Assembly (NCBI GenBank): GCA_036274645.1
Contig: DASUFH010000278.1
Span: forward strand, 1 to 5,103
Source: DASUFH01 sp036274645
Lineage (GTDB): Bacteria > Acidobacteriota > Terriglobia > 20CM-2-55-15
DNA length: 5,103 nt
Reading direction: 5' to 3'
Part shown: piece after piece, positions 1 to 5,103 of the stretch
How the letters are laid out: each line of letters starts with the position of its first letter
Position numbering within the stretch: position 1 is the stretch's first letter
Made by a program: the position numbers and the translations under genes
Notes under the pieces: generated by a model
Database searches by the model: none
Seen by the model: only the letters and a program-made list of their open reading frames with translations
Told to the model about the DNA's origin: nothing

Positions 1-20
1 GAGCGCGACCCGCGTTTCAA
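1..20 (-). CDS. Possible 5' end of the next gene (TTG start, truncated by window edge)
   Basis: After the AAGGAG at 34-29, the minus strand reads TTG AAA CGC GGG TCG CGC TC, giving M-K-R-G-S-R-S before the window ends. A basic start could be an N-terminus of many kinds, including a signal peptide, and no family can be named. The support is only the Shine-Dalgarno, its 8-base spacing and the lack of an obvious terminator after nuoN. If real, the gene starts 70 bases past the nuoN stop and may be cotranscribed with it. Confidence 0.25.
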
Positions 21-28
21 AACGGAGG

Positions 29-34
29 CTCCTT
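29..34 (-). promoter_or_regulatory. Possible ribosome binding site downstream of nuoN
   Basis: The minus strand reads AAGGAG here, within GGAAAGGAG. This is the best Shine-Dalgarno match I found at any gene junction in the window. Eight bases separate it from a TTG at 20-18, an ideal spacing. It suggests another gene begins right after nuoN, though too little of that gene is present to confirm it. Confidence 0.4.
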
Positions 35-49
35 TCCGGGATGGCGCGG

Positions 50-72
50 CGCAAATCCGGTCGCAATTCCGG
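50..72. repeat. Short imperfect direct repeat after nuoN
   Basis: In the 90-base gap downstream of nuoN, cgcaaatccgg (50-60) and cgcaattccgg (62-72) form a 12-base-period direct repeat with one mismatch. It is not an inverted repeat and does not look like a terminator. It could be a chance or slippage product; no function is assigned. Confidence 0.5.
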
Positions 73-90
73 CGATCAGCCAGCTCGGGC

Positions 91-1575
91 CTAGTGCAGT
101 GACCTGGCCGCTTCCAGACTCCAGTTCAGCACGTCGTTCGGCCAGACGCCGAGATACACCGTAGCCACGGCCGCTACCGCCAGCAGCAGAGCGCCGGTTG
201 CCGGAACCCCCACATCCGCAAAATCTTCATGCGGCTCGCGCATGTACATCTGCACGATCACGTACAGGTAGAAGTAAAAGGACACGACCGTGGTCAGCGC
301 GCCGACACTGGCCAGGGAATAGAGTCCGGAATCCACCGCGGCCCGGAAGATGAAAAACTTTGCGGTGAAGCCCGCGGTTCCGGGGACGCCGGCCAGCGAG
401 AGCAGAAACAGGGAAAGCAGCGCGGCCAGCACGGGCCGCTTACGGGCCAGTCCCGCATAGTCGCTCACATTCGTCAGCTTGTCCTCCGAGCGGCCGAGAA
501 CGGAAACGATGGCAAATGCGCCGAGATTCGTCGCGGCGTAAGCGAGCAGGTAGAAGAGCGCGGCAGAGACTGCGCCGTCCGGCTGTTTGGCCGCCGCCGC
601 CAGTCCCACCGCGACGTAGCCGGCGTGCGCGATGGACGAATAGGCAAGCATGCGTTTGATGTTGGGCTGCACGGTTGCGACGATGTTGCCCAGCGTCATG
701 GTCAGAATGGCGATGATTCCAATCGCGGCCTGCCACCGATCCTGCAGGGAAGGGTAGCCGAATGCGGAAACGAAGACGCGCAGCAGCACCGCGAAGCCGG
801 CGGCTTTCGGGCCGACGGACATGAACGCCGTGACCGGGGTCGGCGCTCCTTCGTAAACGTCGGGCGTCCAGACATGGAAGGGCGCCGCCGCCACCTTGAA
901 GCAGAGCGCAATCAGCATCAGGGCCGCCGCCAGGTAGACAAGAGCGATCTGGCTTGTTCCGGACGGTTCCTCGCCAATCAGCCGGATGCCGTCGGCGATA
1001 CCCGCAAGATTCGTGCTGCCGGTGGCGCCGAAGATCAGGGCGATGCCGTACAGAAAAAATGCGCTGGCGAACGACCCCAGCAGGAAGTACTTCATGGCGG
1101 ATTCATTCGACTTCAGGTCTGTTCGCCGGAAGCCCGCCAGAACGTAGGTCGAGATCGAAAGCGCCTCCAGACCGATGAAGATCACAATCAGGTCTTCCGA
1201 CGCGGCCATCGTCAGCATCCCGGCCGTGGCAAACATCAGGAGCGCGTAGTACTCCGGGTGATCCATCTTCTGACGGCGCAGGTAGTCCATCGATCCGAGC
1301 GCGGTCAGTCCCGCAATGAGGAGAAAGGTGGCGTGGAAGAACGCGCTGTAGTCGTCCACCACCCACAGGCCCGAATACCAGAACCCGCGATTGACCGGAT
1401 TCATCATGGGAACGAGCGCGAAGGCGGCGGCGATGACGCCCAGCAGAGCGAGCAGCCCCATGCGGTTCGGCCGGCCCCTCTTCGAGAACGGGCCCAGCGC
1501 CATGATCAGGACCCCGATCACCGACAGCGCCACGGTGGGCAGGACAGCGGCAAGATTGATGGTTTCGCGATTCAT
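91..1575 (-). CDS. nuoN: NADH-quinone oxidoreductase subunit N (proton-pumping antiporter-like subunit)
   Basis: The 494-residue membrane protein is the third antiporter-like channel of complex I, nearest the core of the membrane arm. Length is normal (about 480-500). Visible hallmarks are WVVDDYSAFF (71-80), E137 in FIGLEALSISTYVLAGF, K227 and H234 in CFKVAAAPFHVWTPDVYEGAPTP, K257 in SVGPKAAGF, H317 in SSIAHAGY, and K406 in GVPGTAGFTAKFFIF. The lysine at 406 sits where NuoM has glutamate and is typical of NuoN. The ATG at 1575 overlaps the nuoM TGA by four bases, which fixes the start well even though no clear Shine-Dalgarno precedes it; coupled reinitiation is likely. The gene ends with TAG at 91-93 after a hydrophobic helix and a short tail (EAARSLH). 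It is the last nuo gene in the usual order, and no nuo gene follows within the window. A homologous Mrp-type or hydrogenase subunit is an alternative in principle, but the K-L-M-N neighbours argue strongly for NuoN. Confidence 0.97.
   Translation of the reverse strand: MNRETINLAAVLPTVALSVIGVLIMALGPFSKRGRPNRMGLLALLGVIAAAFALVPMMNPVNRGFWYSGLWVVDDYSAFFHATFLLIAGLTALGSMDYLRRQKMDHPEYYALLMFATAGMLTMAASEDLIVIFIGLEALSISTYVLAGFRRTDLKSNESAMKYFLLGSFASAFFLYGIALIFGATGSTNLAGIADGIRLIGEEPSGTSQIALVYLAAALMLIALCFKVAAAPFHVWTPDVYEGAPTPVTAFMSVGPKAAGFAVLLRVFVSAFGYPSLQDRWQAAIGIIAILTMTLGNIVATVQPNIKRMLAYSSIAHAGYVAVGLAAAAKQPDGAVSAALFYLLAYAATNLGAFAIVSVLGRSEDKLTNVSDYAGLARKRPVLAALLSLFLLSLAGVPGTAGFTAKFFIFRAAVDSGLYSLASVGALTTVVSFYFYLYVIVQMYMREPHEDFADVGVPATGALLLAVAAVATVYLGVWPNDVLNWSLEAARSLH
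1572..1575 (-). promoter_or_regulatory. ATGA start/stop overlap, nuoM-nuoN
   Basis: The nuoN ATG (1575-1573) and the nuoM TGA (1574-1572) overlap in a four-base ATGA. Upstream sequence (GCAACCTCG) has no evident Shine-Dalgarno, so nuoN is probably translated by ribosomes finishing nuoM. The overlap is seen directly; the coupling is inferred from this common arrangement. Confidence 0.7.
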
Positions 1576-3119
1576 CGAGGTTGCGACGGCACTTCCGCGT
1601 AGCGGGAGTCGGTTTTTTCAACGCGCTGCATCAGCGCGCCCAGCGACGCGTCCATCTGCCGGAGGAACGGGCTTGAATAGACGCCCATCCACACGATCAG
1701 AACGACGAGGGGGGCCAGGGAAAGGAACTCTCTTCCGCTCAGATCGCTGAGTCTTCGGTTTTCATCCCGCGTGATGTCCCCCCACATCACGCGCTGGACC
1801 ATCCACAACATGTACACGGCCGACAGAATCACGCCGGTGGCCGCGATGACGGCGCGGGGCGAACTGGCCACAAACGTTCCGAGCAGGATCAGGAATTCCC
1901 CGACGAAGCCGTTCAGTCCGGGAAGTCCGATCGACGAAAACGTGACAATCAGAAACACCGCCGCATACACCGGCATGGAGTTCGCCAGGCCGCCGAACTG
2001 TTCAATCAGACGGGTGTGCCGCCGCTCGTAAATCACGCCGACCAGCAGGAACAGCGCGCCGGTCGAGACGCCGTGGTTCAGCATCTGGTACACCGCGCCC
2101 TGCATGCCCTGCATCGTGAAACTGAAAATTCCGAGGACGATGAACCCCATGTGGCTCACCGAGGAATAGGCCACGAGCTTCTTCAGGTCCGGCTGCGCCA
2201 TGGCGACCAGCGCGCCATAAACGATTCCGACCACCGCAAGCAGGGAAACGATGGGCGCGGCCAGATGGCTGGCCACCGGAAAGAACGGCAGGCTGAATCG
2301 CAGCAGGCCGTATGTTCCCATCTTCAGAAGGACACCCGCCAGCAGGACCGATCCCGCCGTGGGCGCTTCCACGTGCGCGTCGGGCAGCCACGTATGGAAC
2401 GGGAACAGCGGCACCTTGACCGCAAAGGCCAGGAAGAACGCCAGGAAGAGCGGCAGTTCCTGGGTTGGCGTGAGCGTCAGCTGTCCCGAACTCAGCGCCG
2501 CCAGTATTGCGGTATAGCTGAAGGTGTAGTTGCCCGTGGCCTGGCCATGGAAGAGATAGAGCGCCACGATGGCCACCAGCATGAGGACCGATCCCACCAT
2601 CGTGTACAGCACGAACTTCATGGCCGCATAAATGCGGCGCTCGCCGCCCCACACGCCGATGAGAAAGTACATCGGCACGAGCATGATTTCCCAGAACACG
2701 TAGAACAGGAAGAGATCCAGCGCCGCGAACACGCCGATCATGCCTGTCTCCAGGATGAGCATGAAAATGAAGTACTCCCGCACCCGATCGGAGATCGACC
2801 AGGAAGCGAGAATCGCCAGGGGCGTGAGCACGGCGGCAAGCAGGATCAGGAAGATGCTGACGCCGTCGACACCGATGCGGTAATCGACACCGAGACTCTG
2901 AATCCACGGGACGTCAATCCGATACTGGAAATCGGAGCGCGTCCCGTCGAAGCCGGCCAGGAGATGCAGCGCAAAAAAGAGCGTCAGCAACGATACGGCG
3001 AGCGCGACGACGCGGATGGCCTGCGGACCCGGCCGGCGCATGAGCAGGAGCAGGCCCGCGCCCACGGCCGGCAGGAACGTCACGATCGACAACAGATTGT
3101 CCGCCATGAAATGAATCAT
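1572..3119 (-). CDS. nuoM: NADH-quinone oxidoreductase subunit M (proton-pumping antiporter-like subunit)
   Basis: The 515-residue integral membrane protein is the second antiporter-like proton channel of complex I, homologous to MrpD and lying between NuoL and NuoN. Length is typical (about 490-520). Key residues known from E. coli NuoM are present: E144 in FYVFWEIMLVPMYFLIG, K235 in AVKVPLFPFHTWLPDAHVE, with H242 in the same motif, K266 in GVLLKMGTYG, H323 in YSSVSHMGF, H349 in MLNHGVSTGALF and E408 in FVGEFLIL. A glutamate at the last position, where NuoN has lysine, distinguishes NuoM from NuoN. The start used is the ATG at 3119, three bases after the nuoL stop. A second in-frame ATG at 3107 (MADNLLSIVTFLPAVG) gives an N-terminus four residues shorter and cannot be excluded, since neither has a good Shine-Dalgarno. 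The stop overlaps the nuoN start as ATGA. The hydrophilic tail (about residues 496-515) is short and not recognisably conserved. Confidence 0.97.
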   Translation of the reverse strand: MIHFMADNLLSIVTFLPAVGAGLLLLMRRPGPQAIRVVALAVSLLTLFFALHLLAGFDGTRSDFQYRIDVPWIQSLGVDYRIGVDGVSIFLILLAAVLTPLAILASWSISDRVREYFIFMLILETGMIGVFAALDLFLFYVFWEIMLVPMYFLIGVWGGERRIYAAMKFVLYTMVGSVLMLVAIVALYLFHGQATGNYTFSYTAILAALSSGQLTLTPTQELPLFLAFFLAFAVKVPLFPFHTWLPDAHVEAPTAGSVLLAGVLLKMGTYGLLRFSLPFFPVASHLAAPIVSLLAVVGIVYGALVAMAQPDLKKLVAYSSVSHMGFIVLGIFSFTMQGMQGAVYQMLNHGVSTGALFLLVGVIYERRHTRLIEQFGGLANSMPVYAAVFLIVTFSSIGLPGLNGFVGEFLILLGTFVASSPRAVIAATGVILSAVYMLWMVQRVMWGDITRDENRRLSDLSGREFLSLAPLVVLIVWMGVYSSPFLRQMDASLGALMQRVEKTDSRYAEVPSQPR

Positions 3120-3122
3120 GTT

Positions 3123-5018
3123 TCAGCTCAGGAACCAGACCACGACAACAATTCCGCCCAATACGATCCAGGCCGCATAGGAGCGGACATAGCCACTCTG
3201 CATGCGCCGCAATCCACCGGCTGCGGCGCTGGTCAGTTTGCCCATATCGTTCACGGAGCCGTCGATGATCGACACATCGATCAGCTTCCAGAGGACATCG
3301 CGGGCAATGCCGACGATCGGCCAGACGATGACCGCGTCGTAGATCTCGTCGACGTAATATTTGTGGGTGAGGATCGTGTACATGGCGTTGAATCTGGACG
3401 TCAGCTTGCCGGGCAGTTCCGGCCTGGCGACGTAGAACAGCCACGCCAGCCCAAGGCCAGCAAACGCGACCGCCACCGAGGCGGCCATCAACACCGTTTC
3501 CATCTGCGCGCCGCCATGTTCGGCGGCCTCGTGCGCTTCGGCGCCGAGGAAGGCGGGAACGAGGAAGGCGGGAACCTTGATGTACCCCGCGCCGACGGCG
3601 AAGGCCGCCAGGATAATCAGGGGAATCAGCATGGTTGCGGGCGACTCGTGCACATGGTGGACGTCATGATGCGTGTATCGCGGCTCGCCCATGAAGGTCA
3701 GGATCAACAGCCGGAACATATAGAAGGAGGTGAAGCCCGCCGCAATGAAGCCGACCGCCCAGAGGACGTGCCCGTAGTGTTCGCCTTTCCAGGCCGACCA
3801 GAGAATCAGATCCTTGCTGAAGAACCCGGCCAGTCCGGGGATTCCCGCAATGGCCAGCGTGCCGGCCAGGAATGTGACGAACGTCCAGGGCATCTGTTTA
3901 CGCAGGCCGCCCATCTTCCGGATGTCCTGGATCCCGCCCATACCGTGAATCACGCTGCCCGCGCCCAGGAACAGCAGGGCTTTGAAAAACGCGTGCGTCA
4001 TCAGGTGGAACACCCCGGCGGTATAGGCGCCCACGCCGCAGGCCAGAAACATGTAGCCCAGCTGGCTGACGGTGGAGTAGGCGAGGACCTTCTTGATATC
4101 GGTCTGAACCAGTCCGATTGACGCCGCCATGATCGCCGTCGCCGCGCCGATTGCCGCGACGACGAGCTGCGCGCCCGGCGCATGATCAAAGATGACGGCG
4201 GACCGCGCGACCATGTAGACGCCCGCCGTGACCATCGTTGCGGCGTGGATCAGCGCGCTGACCGGCGTCGGGCCTTCCATCGCGTCCGGCAGCCAGACAT
4301 ACAGCGGAATCTGCGCCGACTTTCCCGTCGCGCCGACGAACATGAGCAGCCCGATCGCCGTCAACACTCCGATCGCGCCCAGAGGCTCAACCGCGCGGCT
4401 GGCCACCGCTTCGAACACGGGTTTGTAGTCGAGCGTGCCGAACGTCTTGAAGATGAGCAGCGCGGCGATGAGAAATCCGAAATCGCCGACGCGGTTCACG
4501 ATGAACGCCTTCTTGCCCGCGTCGCCGGCCGACTTGCGCTTGAACCAGAACCCGATCAGCAGATAGGAGCAGAGACCGACCCCCTCCCAGCCCACGAACA
4601 TCAGAATGTAGTTGTTGGCCAGAACAAGCGTCAGCATGGCGAACATGAACAGGTTCAGGTACGCGAAGTACCGGTAGAACCCGTCGTCGTCATGCATGTA
4701 TCCGATCGAGTACACGTGAATCAGGAATCCGACTCCGGTCACCACCAGGATCATGACTCCCGACAGGCGGTCGAGCAGAAATCCGTATTCCGCATGGAAG
4801 TTGCCGGACTGAATCCACGTGAAGTACGTCGTTGTCACGGCGCCGCGCTCAACCATCTGGAGGAAGGCGCCCGCGGACAGCAGGAACGCCAGCGCCACGG
4901 TTCCGGCGCCGATCACGCCGACGAGGCTCTTGCCCAGGCGTTTGCCGGCAACGCCATTGACGATCGCTCCGACAAGAGGCAGGGCCGGGATCAGCCAGAG
5001 TGTTTGGAGAAAGTCCAT
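3123..5018 (-). CDS. nuoL: NADH-quinone oxidoreductase subunit L (distal proton-pumping antiporter-like subunit)
   Basis: The 631-residue protein is the outermost membrane-arm subunit of complex I and a proton channel homologous to MrpA. Length is normal for NuoL (about 610-650). Counting from the ATG at 5018, the channel residues expected from E. coli NuoL are present: E145 in VGWEGVGLCSYLLIGFW, D179 in NRVGDFGF, K233 in GKSAQIPLYVWLPDAMEGP, H258 in ALIHAATMV, H338, H342 and K346 in FHLMTHAFFKALLFL, and K402-D403 in FFSKDLIL. The long C-terminal part (from about residue 525, with YYVDEIYD at 554-561) matches the lateral amphipathic helix that runs along NuoM and NuoN, followed by a final hydrophobic helix ending VVVVWFLS. 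A His-rich loop (HHDVHHVHE, 450-458) and a tandem VPAFL repeat (482-491) lie near the start of this C-terminal section. I prefer the ATG at 5018 over the in-frame GTG at 5024 because it gives a TAATG junction with nuoK and a usual N-terminus (MDFLQTLWLIPALPLVGA). No strong Shine-Dalgarno precedes either start. Confidence 0.97.
   Translation of the reverse strand: MDFLQTLWLIPALPLVGAIVNGVAGKRLGKSLVGVIGAGTVALAFLLSAGAFLQMVERGAVTTTYFTWIQSGNFHAEYGFLLDRLSGVMILVVTGVGFLIHVYSIGYMHDDDGFYRYFAYLNLFMFAMLTLVLANNYILMFVGWEGVGLCSYLLIGFWFKRKSAGDAGKKAFIVNRVGDFGFLIAALLIFKTFGTLDYKPVFEAVASRAVEPLGAIGVLTAIGLLMFVGATGKSAQIPLYVWLPDAMEGPTPVSALIHAATMVTAGVYMVARSAVIFDHAPGAQLVVAAIGAATAIMAASIGLVQTDIKKVLAYSTVSQLGYMFLACGVGAYTAGVFHLMTHAFFKALLFLGAGSVIHGMGGIQDIRKMGGLRKQMPWTFVTFLAGTLAIAGIPGLAGFFSKDLILWSAWKGEHYGHVLWAVGFIAAGFTSFYMFRLLILTFMGEPRYTHHDVHHVHESPATMLIPLIILAAFAVGAGYIKVPAFLVPAFLGAEAHEAAEHGGAQMETVLMAASVAVAFAGLGLAWLFYVARPELPGKLTSRFNAMYTILTHKYYVDEIYDAVIVWPIVGIARDVLWKLIDVSIIDGSVNDMGKLTSAAAGGLRRMQSGYVRSYAAWIVLGGIVVVVWFLS
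3546..3575 (-). repeat. Perfect 15-bp tandem duplication inside nuoL
   Basis: The 15-mer gaggaaggcgggaac (plus strand) occurs twice back to back, at 3546-3560 and 3561-3575, with no mismatch. On the coding strand each unit reads V-P-A-F-L, so NuoL has VPAFLVPAFL at residues 482-491. The repeat keeps frame and lies near the end of a hydrophobic stretch, just before a His/Glu/Ala-rich loop, in a part of NuoL that tends to vary in length. Identical codons in both copies suggest replication slippage rather than convergent protein sequence. Confidence 0.9.
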
Positions 5019-5020
5019 TA
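5016..5020 (-). promoter_or_regulatory. TAATG stop/start junction, nuoK-nuoL
   Basis: On the minus strand the nuoK stop TAA (5020-5018) and the nuoL start ATG (5018-5016) share one adenine. The bases just upstream (CTCCTGAAGTGG) hold no strong Shine-Dalgarno. The arrangement suggests termination-reinitiation coupling, which would help keep the two subunits in step. The overlap is seen directly; coupling is inferred. Confidence 0.7.
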
Positions 5021-5103
5021 CCACTTCAGGAGGTTGCTGCGATCCACATTGAGCGATTCGCGATTCCGGAACATGGCAATCACGAGCGCCAGACCGACCG
5101 CGG
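5018..5103 (-). CDS. nuoK: NADH-quinone oxidoreductase subunit K, C-terminal fragment
   Basis: This is the last 27 codons plus the TAA stop of a gene running in from beyond the right edge of the window. The visible peptide begins AVGLALVIAMFRNRES and ends LNVDRSNLLKW. It combines the end of the last transmembrane helix, a short basic turn (FRNR) and the characteristic NuoK tail of the form LNVD..NLLKW. NuoK is a small subunit of about 100 residues with three transmembrane helices in the complex I membrane arm, related to MrpC. It carries part of the charged-residue chain linking the quinone site to the antiporter-like subunits; those glutamates lie in the unseen part. The stop shares one base with the ATG of nuoL. 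Identification rests on the tail motif and on its place directly before nuoL, the standard operon order. The fragment is cut by the window edge, so it is not evidence of a broken gene. Confidence 0.93.
   Translation of the reverse strand, partial: AVGLALVIAMFRNRESLNVDRSNLLKW

Noticed and set aside
20..40. Possible rho-independent terminator after nuoN (CGGA...TCCG followed by TTTT on the minus strand).
   Set aside because: The stem is only four base pairs with an eight-base loop containing the Shine-Dalgarno-like sequence. It is too weak to call a terminator.
229..1602. A 457-codon open frame on the plus strand, antisense to nuoN.
   Set aside because: It has the same charged, low-complexity composition and lies opposite a clearly conserved gene. 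Nothing supports it as a real protein.
2428..2451. Near-repeat of 12 bases in nuoM encoding FLAFFLAF.
   Set aside because: The two copies differ, and Phe/Leu/Ala-rich transmembrane helices commonly give such patterns. It is weaker evidence of duplication than the nuoL repeat.
2002..2907. Long minus-strand frame inside nuoM in another reading frame, and similar frames inside nuoL and nuoN.
   Set aside because: These are out-of-frame shadows, rich in R, A, G and P. The true frames carry the full set of family motifs.
2016..4121. A 701-codon open frame on the plus strand, antisense to nuoM and nuoL.
   Set aside because: Its translation is rich in R, H, Q, E and D with no recognisable domain. 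That is expected opposite hydrophobic membrane proteins, because codons with a central T become codons with a central A. It crosses the nuoL-nuoM boundary and lies wholly over two conserved genes in GC-rich DNA, where antisense stops are rare.
91..5018. The possibility that the three antiporter-like genes belong to an Mrp antiporter, formate hydrogenlyase or other energy-converting hydrogenase operon.
   Set aside because: Gene order K-L-M-N, a separate NuoN-type protein with its C-terminal lysine (K406), and the NuoK tail and NuoL lateral-helix region all fit complex I. No hydrogenase or Mrp-specific subunit is present in the window.

Overview
The window is a stretch of one minus-strand operon encoding the distal membrane arm of bacterial respiratory complex I (NDH-1, proton-translocating NADH:quinone oxidoreductase). 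Read 5'->3' on the minus strand, the order is nuoK (only its last 27 codons, 5018-5103), nuoL (3123-5018), nuoM (1572-3119) and nuoN (91-1575). This is the classical ...K-L-M-N end of the nuo operon. The 90 bases downstream of nuoN hold no clear terminator, but do hold a good Shine-Dalgarno/start pair that may open the next gene.

The genes are packed tightly. nuoK and nuoL overlap by one base (TAATG), nuoL and nuoM are 3 bases apart, and nuoM and nuoN overlap by four bases (ATGA). None of the three internal starts has a strong Shine-Dalgarno sequence, so translational coupling along one polycistronic message is the simplest reading. No promoter is expected or seen; it would lie upstream of the window, beyond position 5103.

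NuoL, NuoM and NuoN are homologous antiporter-like subunits, related to Mrp Na+/H+ antiporter proteins. Each carries the intact glutamate/lysine/histidine set that forms its proton channel. NuoL also keeps the long C-terminal region that forms the lateral helix lying along NuoM and NuoN. NuoK belongs to the part of the arm that links these pumps toward the quinone site. All three full-length genes look intact and functional, with no frameshift, premature stop or missing key residue.

The DNA is GC-rich with many G/C third positions, and the host is a bacterium with a standard 14-subunit-type nuo operon. The NuoK ending (NVD..NLLKW) is, from memory, seen in groups such as Acidobacteria and deltaproteobacterial lineages, but the sequence alone does not allow a firm placement. 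I found no sign of a new system: this is ordinary core metabolism. The most distinctive local detail is a perfect 15-bp tandem duplication inside nuoL.
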